Origin: Streptomyces sp. NRRL WC-3742
GTDB lineage: Bacteria > Actinomycetota > Actinomycetes > Streptomycetales > Streptomycetaceae
Length of the DNA stretch: 51,780 nucleotides
Assembly (NCBI RefSeq): GCF_000720635.1
Contig: NZ_JOCF01000059.1
Coordinates: 1-51,780 of the forward strand
Direction of reading: 5' to 3'
A program made the translations under genes and the position numbers. Below the pieces are notes generated by a model. It was given only the letters and a program-made list of their open reading frames with translations. It did not search any database and was not told the DNA's origin. This document shows, in pieces, positions 6,972 to 14,641 of this stretch (the stretch's first letter is position 1; the number at the start of each line of letters is the position of its first letter).

Positions 6972-7745
6972 TCACCCCTTGCGGTCGCCGACCAGCCTCG
7001 GGTGCCGCTCCAGGCCCTCCAGCCCGTGCCAGGCCAGGTTCACCAGGTGCGCCGCCACCGTCGCCTTGTCCGGCTTGCGGACCTCCAGCCACCACTGGCC
7101 GGTCAGGGCGACCATCCCGACGAGCATCTGCGAGTACATCGGGGCCAGTCGCGCGTCGAAGCCCCGGGACTTGAACTCCAGGCCGAGGATGTCCTCGACC
7201 TGGGTGGCGATGTCGCTGATCAGCGAGGCGAAGGTGCCGGTCGACTGGGCCACCGGCGAGTCGCGGACGAGGATGCGGAAGCCGTCCGTCGAGGTGTCGA
7301 TGTAGTCCATCAGCGCGAAGGCCGCCTGCTCCAGCAGCTCCCGGGAGTGCCCGCCGGTCAGCGCCCCGGTGACCATGTCCAGCAGCAGCTGCATCTCGCG
7401 GTCCACGACGACCGCGTACAGCCCCTCCTTGCCGCCGAAGTGCTCGTACACCACCGGCTTCGACACCCCGGCGCGCTCGGCGATCTCCTCCACCGAGGTG
7501 CCGTCGTAGCCGCGCTCCGCGAAGACCGTCCGGCCGATCTCCAGCAGTTGCTCGCGGCGCTGCTTGCCCGTCATCCGGACCCGCCCGCCGCGCCGGCGCG
7601 GGGCCGCGGCCCCGCCCCGCTCCGTACCCCCGTCGACGGCCCCCGTCGGTGCAGCGGCGCGCGGACGGGCGGGCGCCGCATCGGGCGCCGCGTCCGTCCG
7701 CGTGCTGTGGTGACCGCCTGTGCTGTCTGCGCTGCTCCCGTTCAC
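6972..7745 (-). CDS. TetR-family transcriptional regulator, desaturase-linked
   Basis: The conserved TetR domain begins at MTGKQRREQLLEIG (codon at 7574) and contains the helix-turn-helix TSVEEIAERAGVSKPVVYEHF. The C-terminal ligand domain has SPVAQSTGTFASLISDIA and WWLEVRKP. The start is uncertain. From 7574 the protein is 200 residues; the GTG at 7745 chosen here adds a disordered Ala/Pro/Arg-rich segment. An ATG at 7775 overlaps the stop codon of the upstream desaturase (ATGA) and would add 10 more residues. Co-transcription with the desaturase is likely, and the palindromes before the desaturase gene are the natural operator, so it is probably a fatty-acid responsive autorepressor. The ligand is inferred. 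Confidence 0.85.
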   Translation of the reverse strand: MNGSSADSTGGHHSTRTDAAPDAAPARPRAAAPTGAVDGGTERGGAAAPRRRGGRVRMTGKQRREQLLEIGRTVFAERGYDGTSVEEIAERAGVSKPVVYEHFGGKEGLYAVVVDREMQLLLDMVTGALTGGHSRELLEQAAFALMDYIDTSTDGFRILVRDSPVAQSTGTFASLISDIATQVEDILGLEFKSRGFDARLAPMYSQMLVGMVALTGQWWLEVRKPDKATVAAHLVNLAWHGLEGLERHPRLVGDRKG

Positions 7746-7771
7746 CCCTACATCATGCTGGAAGCGCCGCC

Positions 7772-8821
7772 TCATGCGGCGCGGCGGGCGGCGATCCGCT
7801 GCGCGTCCGGCCAACGGACGTCCCGGACCCAGCCGGCCAGCTCGAACCAGCGGATCAGCCGGGCCGAGGAGTCGATCTGCCCGCGCAGCACCCCGTGCCG
7901 GGCGGCGGTCGGGTCGGCGTGGTGCAGGTTGTGCCAGGACTCGCCGCAGGACAGGACTGCGAGCCACCAGACGTTGCCGGAGCGGTCCCGGGAGCGGAAG
8001 GGGCGCCGGCCGACGGCGTGGCAGATCGAGTTGATCGACCAGGTGACGTGGTGCAGCAGCGCCACGCGCACCAGCGAGCCCCAGAAGAAGGCGGACAGCG
8101 CGCCCTGCCAGGAGAGCGTCACCAGGCCGCCGACCAGCGCGGGCAGCAGCAGGGAGATGAGCGTCCAGAGCCAGAACATCCGGGAGATCCGCCTCATGGC
8201 CGGGTCCTGGACGAGGTCGGGGGCGTACTTGAGCTGCGGGGTCTGCTCCTCGTCGAACATCCAGCCCATGTGGGCCCACCACAGGCCCTTCATCAGCGCC
8301 GGGACGGACTCGCCGTAGCGCCAGGGGGAGTGCGGGTCGCCGTCCTTGTCGCTGAAGCGGTGGTGGCGGCGGTGGTCGGCGACCCAGCGCACCAGCGGGC
8401 CCTCGACGGCCAGGCTGCCGGCGATGGCCAGGGCCAGGCGCATCGGGCGGTTCGCCTTGAAGGCGCCGTGGGTGAAGTAGCGGTGGTACCCGACGGTGAC
8501 CCCGTGGCAGGTGAGGAAGTACATGGCGACGGTGATCGTCACGTCCGTCCAGCCGAGCCCCCAGCCCCAGGCCACCGGGGCGGCGGCCACCAGGGCGGCG
8601 AAGGGCACGAGGATGAACAGCACGAGCGCGAGCCGCTCGGCGAAGCCCTGGCTCTCCCCGCCGCGGGTGGCGGACAGCTGGGTGGCGTCGGCGGCGTCGG
8701 CGTCGAACACGGTGTCGGTGTCGGCGTCGGAATCGGCGGCGGAGTCGTCGGTGGAGGGATCGGGGGAGGGGGTGGGGAGCGCGGGGGTTCCCGCGCGCGC
8801 CTCGCCGGCCTGGATGGTCAT
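7772..8821 (-). CDS. acyl-CoA / stearoyl-type fatty acid desaturase
   Basis: A 349-residue integral membrane di-iron desaturase that introduces a double bond (typically delta-9) into saturated acyl chains to adjust membrane fluidity. The three histidine boxes are intact: HRYFTH (113-118), HRRHH (150-154) and HNLHH (297-301). Hydrophobic segments cover about 65-110 and 215-260. The first 55 residues are an acidic low-complexity extension (SADSDADTD-like) not needed for the fold. It is the first gene of a probable two-gene unit with the downstream TetR regulator, overlapping or nearly so. The upstream region carries two TACG-N4-CGTA palindromes. Confidence 0.92.
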   Translation of the reverse strand: MTIQAGEARAGTPALPTPSPDPSTDDSAADSDADTDTVFDADAADATQLSATRGGESQGFAERLALVLFILVPFAALVAAAPVAWGWGLGWTDVTITVAMYFLTCHGVTVGYHRYFTHGAFKANRPMRLALAIAGSLAVEGPLVRWVADHRRHHRFSDKDGDPHSPWRYGESVPALMKGLWWAHMGWMFDEEQTPQLKYAPDLVQDPAMRRISRMFWLWTLISLLLPALVGGLVTLSWQGALSAFFWGSLVRVALLHHVTWSINSICHAVGRRPFRSRDRSGNVWWLAVLSCGESWHNLHHADPTAARHGVLRGQIDSSARLIRWFELAGWVRDVRWPDAQRIAARRAA

Positions 8822-8865
8822 GGGCGTCCCTTTGCGGCGTCCCGGAACGGGAGAGGAGCGGAAGC

Positions 8866-8896
8866 TACGTTCGCGTAACCTACGGCATCGTAGGTT
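8866..8896. promoter_or_regulatory. double palindrome upstream of the desaturase gene
   Basis: TACGTTCGCGTA (8866-8877) and TACGGCATCGTA (8881-8892) share the pattern TACG-N4-CGTA, 15 bases apart. The second extends to the 20-bp inverted repeat AACCTACG-N4-CGTAGGTT (8877-8896). This is a typical TetR operator arrangement. Confidence 0.7.
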
Positions 8897-9102
8897 GCGC
8901 TCCGTGGTCGTGGGAACACACCGCCGCGCGGCGCTTGAGTGAATTCACCCGACTGGATGGATGAACCGCCGTGTCGGTTCGGCGCCGCGAGGTCCGCGCC
9001 GGATCGGGCGGGACGGTTGGCGGCGGGTGGTAGATGTGAGGCCCGTCAAGCCGTACTCTTGGGCGAGCGCGCCGCCGGGAGTGACTGAGGGCGGCTGTGC
9101 GG

Positions 9103-9173
9103 TCCCGGATCGTCTAAGGGCAGGACAGCTGGTTTTGGTCCAGCTTATGGGGGTTCGAATCCTCCTCCGGGAG
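9103..9173 (+). tRNA. tRNA-Gln (anticodon TTG)
   Basis: The acceptor TCCCGGA (9103-9109) pairs with TCCGGGA (9166-9172). The anticodon stem GCTGG/CCAGC encloses TTTTGGT, giving anticodon TTG, which reads CAA. The T-loop is TTCGAAT. The terminal CCA is not encoded. No gene is close upstream; glmU follows after about 150 bases. Confidence 0.92.
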
Positions 9174-9327
9174 CACTCCGAACGGCCACGGGCGGGAATC
9201 CGCACGTCGAGGGCCCGGCGTTCGAGCCGGCTGCCTCGCACTATCCTCGAATGGCCAGGGCATCTGTGCGGATTCGCACCTCAGGCCGATCCGCCCTCGC
9301 TGTGAACCGATTGAGGAGCCTCCCCGC

Positions 9328-10779
9328 ATGGCCAAGTCGCTTGCCGCCGTTGTCGTGCTCGCCGCCGGTGGCGGGACCCGGATGAAGTCCAACAAGCTGC
9401 CCAAGGTGTTGCACGAGGTGTGCGGGCGCTCGTTGGTGGGTCATGCCGTCTCGGCCGCCGGGGAGCTGAGCCCCGGTCAGCTGGTCGTGGTCGTCGGGCA
9501 CCAGCGCGAGCAGGTCGAGGCGCACCTGGCCGCGCACCACCCGCAGGTGCGCGCGGTGGTGCAGGAGGAGCAGAAGGGCACCGGCCACGCCGTCCGTACG
9601 GCGCTGGAGGCGCTCGCCGGGGACGGCGTCGTGCTGGACGGCACGGTGATCGTCACCGCCGGGGACTCCCCGCTGCTCACCGGCGACACCCTGCGCCGGC
9701 TGGCCCGGGCGCACGAGGCGCAGGACAACGGCGTCACCGTGCTGACCGCCGTCGTCCCCGACCCCTTCGGGTACGGACGCATCCTGCGGGACGAGGACGG
9801 CACGGTCGCCGCGATCGTCGAGGAGCGCGACGCCAGCGACACCCAGCGGGCGATCACCGAGATCAACTCCGGCGTCTTCGCCTTCGACGCCAAGCTGCTC
9901 GCCGAGGCGCTGGCCGAGCTGACCACGGACAACTCCCAGGGCGAGGAGTACCTGACCGACACCCTGGAGATCCTGCGCAAGGCCGGCCACCGGGTCGGCG
10001 CCGTCGTCGCCGAGGACCACCGCGACATCCTGGGCATCAACGACCGGGTCCAGCTCGCCCAGGCCCGCCGGCTGCTGAACGACCGGCTGCTGGAGCAGGC
10101 GATGCGCGCGGGCGTCACCGTGGTGGACCCGGCGAGCACCTGGCTGGACGTCCAGGTGACGTACGAGCCCGACGCCGTCGTCCTGCCCAACACCCAGCTG
10201 CAGGGCGCGACCCACCTGGGCGAGGGCTGCGAGGTGGGCCCGAACTCCACCCTGACCGACACCCTGGTCGGCGCCGGCGCCCGCGTGAGCAACACCACGG
10301 CGGTCAGCGCCGAGATCGGCGAGCTGGCGGTCACCGGCCCGTACGCCTACCTGCGGCCGGGCGCGAAGCTGGCCCGCAAGGCGAAGGTCGGCACCTACGT
10401 CGAGGTGAAGAACTCCGAGCTGGGCGAGGGTTCCAAGGTGCCGCACCTCTCCTACATCGGCGACGCCACCATCGGCGAGGGCACCAACGTCGGCGCGGCC
10501 TCGGTCACCGTCAACTACGACGGCATCAACAAGCACCGCACGGTCATCGGCGCCCACTGCCGGACGGGCTCGGACAACATGTTCATCGCACCGGTCACGA
10601 TCGGTGACGGCGCCTACACCGCGGCCGGCTCGGTCATCACCAACGACGTGCAGCCGGGCGCGCTCGGCGTGAGCCGGGCGCAGCAGCGCAACATCGAGGG
10701 CTGGGTGGAGCGCAAGCGCCCCGGGACCGCATCGGCGCAGGCCGCGAAGGCTGCGAAGGACGGGGCCGAGGAAGCCTGA
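9328..10779 (+). CDS. glmU: bifunctional UDP-GlcNAc pyrophosphorylase / GlcN-1-P acetyltransferase
   Basis: A 483-residue cytoplasmic enzyme. It acetylates glucosamine-1-phosphate and then joins it to UTP, giving UDP-N-acetylglucosamine for peptidoglycan. The N-terminal nucleotidyltransferase domain shows LAAGGGTRMKS and PKVLHEV at about 12-30. The C-terminal left-handed beta-helix consists of hexapeptide repeats from about residue 255, with YLRPGA, KVGTYVEVKN and NYDGINKHRT as acetyltransferase signatures. The last 30 residues are an Ala/Lys-rich tail. GAGGAG lies 11 bases before the ATG. It is followed by prs, so sugar-nucleotide and PRPP supply are neighbours, as is usual in actinomycetes. 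Confidence 0.96.
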   Translation: MAKSLAAVVVLAAGGGTRMKSNKLPKVLHEVCGRSLVGHAVSAAGELSPGQLVVVVGHQREQVEAHLAAHHPQVRAVVQEEQKGTGHAVRTALEALAGDGVVLDGTVIVTAGDSPLLTGDTLRRLARAHEAQDNGVTVLTAVVPDPFGYGRILRDEDGTVAAIVEERDASDTQRAITEINSGVFAFDAKLLAEALAELTTDNSQGEEYLTDTLEILRKAGHRVGAVVAEDHRDILGINDRVQLAQARRLLNDRLLEQAMRAGVTVVDPASTWLDVQVTYEPDAVVLPNTQLQGATHLGEGCEVGPNSTLTDTLVGAGARVSNTTAVSAEIGELAVTGPYAYLRPGAKLARKAKVGTYVEVKNSELGEGSKVPHLSYIGDATIGEGTNVGAASVTVNYDGINKHRTVIGAHCRTGSDNMFIAPVTIGDGAYTAAGSVITNDVQPGALGVSRAQQRNIEGWVERKRPGTASAQAAKAAKDGAEEA

Positions 10780-10982
10780 CGGGGCGGTCGGTTCGCCGAG
10801 GGAAGGTCCCGGGGCGGACGGTTTCCGCACGGGCGCGTAACCTTGGGGACATACGTGCGCCACTGGGCCTCACGGCCCGTGTCCAGGCGTACGGCAATTC
10901 CCCGATCCCTTGTTGCGCGCGGGCTTCGCCTGCCCGGAGCGGGCGGACGGGTTCAGCGTCCGCAACGCGAGGAGACGGTGCA

Positions 10983-11960
10983 GTGAGCGGGATCACGACG
11001 TCGGGTGAGAAGAAGCTGAAGCTCTTCTCCGGCCGTGCCCACCCGGAACTGGCGACGGAGGTGGCTGCGGCGCTGGGAACCGAACTGGTCCCGACCAAGG
11101 CCCTGGACTTCGCCAACGGCGAGATCTACGTCCGCTTCCTGGAGTCGGCGCGCGGTGCGGACTGCTTCGTGATGCAGAGCCACACGGCTCCCATCAACCA
11201 GTGGATCATGGAACAGCTGATCATGATCGATGCTCTGAAGCGGGCCTCCGCCCGGAGCATCACCGCGATCCTGCCGTTCTACGGGTACGCCCGCCAGGAC
11301 AAGAAGCACCTGGGCCGCGAGCCCATCTCCGCCCGGCTGGTCGCCGACCTGCTGCGCCAGGCCGGCGCCGACCGCCTGATGGCCGTCGACCTGCACACCG
11401 CGCAGATCCAGGGCTTCTTCGACGGCCCGGTGGACCACCTGTTCGCGCTGCCGCTGCTGGCCGACTACATCGGCGGGAAGGTCGACCGCGACAAGCTCAC
11501 CGTCGTCTCGCCGGACGCCGGCCGCGTCAAGGTGGCCGACCAGTGGTGCGACCGCCTGGACGCGCCGCTGGCGATCATCCACAAGCGCCGCGACATGACG
11601 CAGGCCAACACCATCCTGTCGGCCGACGTGGTCGGTGACGTCAAGGGCCGCGTCTGCGTCCTCGTCGACGACATGATCGACACCGCCGGCACGATCTGCG
11701 CCGCGGCCGACGCCCTGTTCGACAACGGCGCGGCCGACGTCCTCGTGGCGGCCACCCACGGCGTGCTCTCCGGCCCGGCCGCGGACCGCCTGAAGAACTC
11801 GCGGGTGAGCGAGTTCGTGTTCACCAACACGCTGCCCACCCCGGCCTCGCTGCAGCTGGACAAGATCACCACCCTCTCCATCGCCCCGTCGATCGCGGCC
11901 GCGATCCGCGAGGTGTTCGAGGAGGGTTCGGTCACGAGCCTCTTCGAGGGCGTGCACTGA
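10983..11960 (+). CDS. prs: ribose-phosphate pyrophosphokinase
   Basis: A 325-residue enzyme that transfers pyrophosphate from ATP to ribose-5-phosphate, making PRPP for nucleotides, His and Trp. Class I features are present: the flexible-loop region YARQDKKHLGREPISARLV, the metal-binding DLHTAQIQGFF, and the PRPP loop VCVLVDDMIDTAGTI. It begins with GTG, preceded by GAGGAGA about 7 bases upstream. About 200 bases separate it from glmU, so it may have its own promoter. It ends at a very strong terminator. Confidence 0.96.
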   Translation: MSGITTSGEKKLKLFSGRAHPELATEVAAALGTELVPTKALDFANGEIYVRFLESARGADCFVMQSHTAPINQWIMEQLIMIDALKRASARSITAILPFYGYARQDKKHLGREPISARLVADLLRQAGADRLMAVDLHTAQIQGFFDGPVDHLFALPLLADYIGGKVDRDKLTVVSPDAGRVKVADQWCDRLDAPLAIIHKRRDMTQANTILSADVVGDVKGRVCVLVDDMIDTAGTICAAADALFDNGAADVLVAATHGVLSGPAADRLKNSRVSEFVFTNTLPTPASLQLDKITTLSIAPSIAAAIREVFEEGSVTSLFEGVH

Positions 11961-11974
11961 CGAAGCTCCGCCGT

Positions 11975-12008
11975 GGCGGCCCCGGTCCCTTCGGGGGCCG
12001 GGGCCGCC
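11975..12008 (+). terminator. strong terminator after prs
   Basis: A 15-bp stem (11975-11989 with 11994-12008, one G-T wobble) closes a UUCG tetraloop, one of the most stable loops known. Confidence 0.9.
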
Positions 12009-12038
12009 GCCGATTTCGCGTCAGCGCACCGGTGAGGT

Positions 12039-12044
12039 TAGACT
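12039..12044 (+). promoter_or_regulatory. -10 box of rplY
   Basis: TAGACT fits the housekeeping -10 pattern. It predicts a start near 12051 and an untranslated leader of about 190 bases. No good -35 is visible. Confidence 0.45.
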
Positions 12045-12150
12045 CGTGAAACTGCTCGGCGAGGGATGCCGTGTGCCCGCTCTACGGGCGCCCGCTCCGT
12101 GATCGACGCGCTGCCGGTGCCGGATTCCCGTCCGCCGGCAGAGGTCGTTG

Positions 12151-12199
12151 CCGCCGAGTGACCCCCGAACGTACTGAGGGTGTGGTCCCGGCGGTTTTT
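12151..12199 (+). promoter_or_regulatory. candidate attenuator in the rplY leader
   Basis: CCGCCG (12151-12156) pairs with CGGCGG (12189-12194). Inner pairs GACC/GGTC and CCC/GGG continue the stem, and TTTTT follows at 12195-12199. This is terminator-like and lies 42 bases upstream of the rplY start codon. A 31-codon reading frame (12066-12161) begins upstream, and its TGA falls inside the 5' arm. Confidence 0.45.
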
Positions 12200-12240
12200 C
12201 GTTGCCTGCACCCCCGCGCCATTTCACGAGGAGTGCAGTC

Positions 12241-12825
12241 GTGTCCGAGATCCGCATCGCCGCCGAGACCCGTTCCGAGTTCGGCAAGGGTGCCGCCCGT
12301 CGCGCCCGTCGCGCCGGCTTCGTCCCCGGTGTCGTCTACGGCCACGGCCACGCCCCGGTTCACCTGAACCTGCCCGGCCACGACCTGATGATGGCCCTGA
12401 AGACCCCGAACGCCCTGCTGGTCGTTCCGATCGAGGGCAAGGACGAGTACGTCCTGCCGAAGGCCGTCCAGCGCGAGGCCATCAAGCGCACCATCGAGCA
12501 CGTCGACCTGCTGCTGGTCAAGCGCGGCGAGAAGGTCACCGTCGAGATCCCGGTCCACACCGAGGGCGAGCTGGCCCCCGGCGGCAACCTGCTGGAGCAC
12601 GTCCTGCAGGCCCTGCCGGTCGAGGCCGAGGCCACCCACCTGCCCGAGGCCGTCACCGTGTCCGTCGAGGGCCTGGAGGCCGGTGCCTCGGTGCTCGCCA
12701 AGGACATCGCCCTGCCGGCCGGCACCACCCTGGCCGTCGAGGCCGACACCGTCGTGCTGCAGGTCATCGCCGCCCAGGCCGCCCCGGCCGAGGAGGCCGC
12801 CGAGGCCGAGGGCACCGAAGCCTGA
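12241..12825 (+). CDS. rplY: 50S ribosomal protein L25 / general stress protein Ctc
   Basis: A 194-residue protein of the long Ctc type. The N-terminal L25 domain (about 1-90) binds 5S rRNA, with FGKGAARRARRAGFVPGVVYG as start and LLVVPIEGK nearby. The C-terminal TL5 domain (about 95-185) contains VTVEIPVHTEGE. The final 15 residues are acidic and Ala-rich. The GTG start is chosen because GAGGAG precedes it by 7 bases and homologues begin at SEIRIAAE; an upstream in-frame ATG would add a non-conserved segment. The long leader with a terminator-like hairpin suggests regulation at transcription elongation. pth follows after a second terminator-like hairpin. Confidence 0.94.
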   Translation: MSEIRIAAETRSEFGKGAARRARRAGFVPGVVYGHGHAPVHLNLPGHDLMMALKTPNALLVVPIEGKDEYVLPKAVQREAIKRTIEHVDLLLVKRGEKVTVEIPVHTEGELAPGGNLLEHVLQALPVEAEATHLPEAVTVSVEGLEAGASVLAKDIALPAGTTLAVEADTVVLQVIAAQAAPAEEAAEAEGTEA

Positions 12826-12868
12826 GCTTCGCCCCGTAGCTGAGATCGACGGCTGACGCACAGCCGAG

Positions 12869-12912
12869 ACCGCTGCCCCGGTCGCTCCCGCTGGAGCGTC
12901 CGGGGCAGCGGT
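12869..12912 (+). terminator. hairpin between rplY and pth
   Basis: A perfect 13-bp stem, ACCGCTGCCCCGG (12869-12881) with its complement (12900-12912), contains an inner CGCTCC/GGAGCG stem. No T tract follows. It may terminate rplY or reduce read-through into pth. Confidence 0.75.
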
Positions 12913-12954
12913 GCGTCCGGGATGATGACCGCGAGCGCGAAGGAGAGGACCGAG

Positions 12955-13533
12955 ATGGCGGACGAGTACGAGGGCCCCTGGCTGGTGGTGGGGCTGGGCA
13001 ACCCGGGCGAGCAGTACGCCCGGAACCGGCACAACATCGGCTTCATGGTGGTCGACCTGCTGGCGCAGCGCATGGGCGCGAAGTTCAAGGCGCACAAGAG
13101 CCGGGCGCAGGTGGCCGAAGGGCGGCTGGAGGGCCGGCGGGTGGTGCTGGCCAAGCCCCAGTCGTTCATGAACCTGTCCGGCGGCCCGGTGACGGCGCTG
13201 CGGGACTTCTACAAGGCGCCCGCCTCGGCACTGATCGCCGTCCACGACGAGCTGGACATCGACTACGCGGCGCTGCGGCTCAAGCTCGGCGGCGGGGACA
13301 ACGGGCACAACGGGCTCAAGTCGATCACCAAGTCGCTGGGCCCGGACTACTACCGGGTGCGCTGCGGGATCGGCCGCCCGCCGGGGCGGATGGACGTCGC
13401 GGACTTCGTGCTCAAGGACTTCTCCTCGACGGAGCGCAAGGAGCTGGACTGGTTCGTGGACCGCTCCGCCGACGCCGTGGAGGCGCTGCTGTCCGAGGGC
13501 CTGGAGCGGGCGCAGGGGACCTACAACTCCTGA
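12955..13533 (+). CDS. pth: peptidyl-tRNA hydrolase
   Basis: A 192-residue monomeric enzyme that cleaves peptidyl-tRNAs released from stalled ribosomes so the tRNA can be reused. Active-site residues are visible: N16 in GLGNPG, the catalytic H26 in NRHNIGF, N73 in SFMNLSGG, and D98 in VHDELDI. The tRNA-binding [13 protein letters not shown] follows. The ATG at 12955 has AGGAGAGG 7 bases upstream and is preferred over an in-frame ATG 33 bases earlier. rplY upstream gives the usual actinobacterial translation pair. Confidence 0.96.
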   Translation: MADEYEGPWLVVGLGNPGEQYARNRHNIGFMVVDLLAQRMGAKFKAHKSRAQVAEGRLEGRRVVLAKPQSFMNLSGGPVTALRDFYKAPASALIAVHDELDIDYAALRLKLGGGDNGHNGLKSITKSLGPDYYRVRCGIGRPPGRMDVADFVLKDFSSTERKELDWFVDRSADAVEALLSEGLERAQGTYNS

Positions 13534-13686
13534 CCGCCGGCGCCTGACGTGTCGTCATGTGCACGGTGTGGCGGGTACGCAACAGTCGTACAACGCTTGC
13601 CGGTCCAAACCTGAATCCATGTGAGAACCCTGTGCGGGATCGGATACCGTCGCCCTGGTACGCGAACGAGTCCTGGGGAGTTCTCG

Positions 13687-14010
13687 ATGCGGAGATTGCG
13701 TCCGGTGCGTCTGCTCCGGCGGCGCCGGGTGGTCCGGCTGGTGAAGCTCGGACGGCGGGTCGGCACGGTCGGCGCGCTGGGGGCGGCGGGGGTGCTGCTG
13801 TCGAGCGGTGCGTTGGCGCACGCCGACGCGGCCGCCGAGCCCGAGCCCGCGGCCACCCCCGAGCCTGCGGCGGCGCAGTTCGCCCCGCTCCTCGGCGACT
13901 CGGTCGGCCCGGATGCGGGCCTGTTCGCGGTCGGCGGGGGCCTGCTGGTCTCGGCCGGAGGCGCGGCCCTGTGGCTCAAGCGCCGCCGCGCGGGCGAGGC
14001 CGACGAGTAG
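13687..14010 (+). CDS. small exported membrane-anchored protein of unknown function
   Basis: A 107-residue protein I cannot assign to a family. It begins with a very basic stretch (about 25 residues rich in Arg and Val) and a hydrophobic core ending in GALAHADA, which resembles a signal peptide. A Pro/Ala/Glu-rich linker follows, and a second hydrophobic segment near the C-terminus (LFAVGGGLLVSAGGAALWL) is followed by KRRR. The layout is like a cell-wall-anchored protein, but no LPxTG motif is present. GGGGAG lies 6 bases before the ATG, and a TACCGT -10 box (13645-13650) precedes it. A longer form from GTG 13621 would start upstream of that promoter. Confidence 0.7.
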   Translation: MRRLRPVRLLRRRRVVRLVKLGRRVGTVGALGAAGVLLSSGALAHADAAAEPEPAATPEPAAAQFAPLLGDSVGPDAGLFAVGGGLLVSAGGAALWLKRRRAGEADE

Positions 14011-14028
14011 GCGTACGCGGGTTCTTCG

Positions 14029-14069
14029 GGGCCGGTGTCCACGGGAGACGTGGGCACCGGCCCTTTTTT
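14029..14069 (+). terminator. intrinsic terminator after the small membrane protein
   Basis: GGGCCGGTG (14029-14037) pairs with CACCGGCCC (14055-14063), with an inner CCAC/GTGG pairing. Six T residues follow, a classical form that is rare in this window. Confidence 0.9.
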
Positions 14070-14116
14070 CCTCTCTCCGTGTCATCCGTTTTCCAGGGGC
14101 GGGGCGTCCAGGGGGT

Positions 14117-14641
14117 ATGAAGCGCGAATCGGTACGTCAGGGGGACGGCGCCGGGGGTGATCCCTTCGACGAGTTCGTCGCGGCGAGGTACCAGGCCCTG
14201 CTGCGCGGGGCCTACCTGATCACGGGTGACGTCCACGACGCCCGTGACCTCCTCCACGACGCCCTGGCCCGGGTGTACCCGAAGCGTTCCGCGATCCGCG
14301 ACCCGCAGGCGGCCGAGGGGTACGTGCGGACCACGATGGTCCGTGCGCATGTCTCGCGCTGGCGGCGGACCAGGCGGGAGGTGCTGACCTCCGAACTCCC
14401 GGACGCCCCGGGCGAACCGGTGGCCGTCGAGGACGAGCAGCTGGCCGCCGCCCTGCGGGCGCTGCCGGGGCGCCAGCGGGCCGCGGTGGTGCTGCGGTAC
14501 TACCTGGACCTCCCGGTCGTGAAGGTGGCCGAGGAACTGGGCTGTTCCCTGCCGACGGCCAAGACCCACCTCGCCCGGGCGATGAAGTCGCTTCGCCAGG
14601 ACCTTGCCGGTGAGAGGGAGTTGATGGGCCATGTCGGCTGA
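14117..14641 (+). CDS. SigE-family ECF-type RNA polymerase sigma factor
   Basis: A 174-residue sigma factor with region 2 (about 15-75: FDEFVAARYQALLRGAYLITGD and DLLHDALARVY) and region 4 (about 108-160: LPGRQRAAVVLRYYLDLPVVKVAEELGCS). This is the actinobacterial SigE/SigK-like subgroup with an unusual AYLITGD motif. It directs RNA polymerase to a specific but unknown promoter set. The start codon lies in GGGGGTATGAAG. Its stop overlaps the next gene by 11 bases, so the two are translationally coupled, and the partner is a membrane protein. No zinc-binding anti-sigma signature is seen in that partner. Confidence 0.9.
   Translation: MKRESVRQGDGAGGDPFDEFVAARYQALLRGAYLITGDVHDARDLLHDALARVYPKRSAIRDPQAAEGYVRTTMVRAHVSRWRRTRREVLTSELPDAPGEPVAVEDEQLAAALRALPGRQRAAVVLRYYLDLPVVKVAEELGCSLPTAKTHLARAMKSLRQDLAGERELMGHVG

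Noticed and set aside
13621..13686. Upstream GTG start for the small membrane protein
   Set aside because: The segment contains the likely -10 box (13645-13650), while the ATG at 13687 has a good ribosome site.
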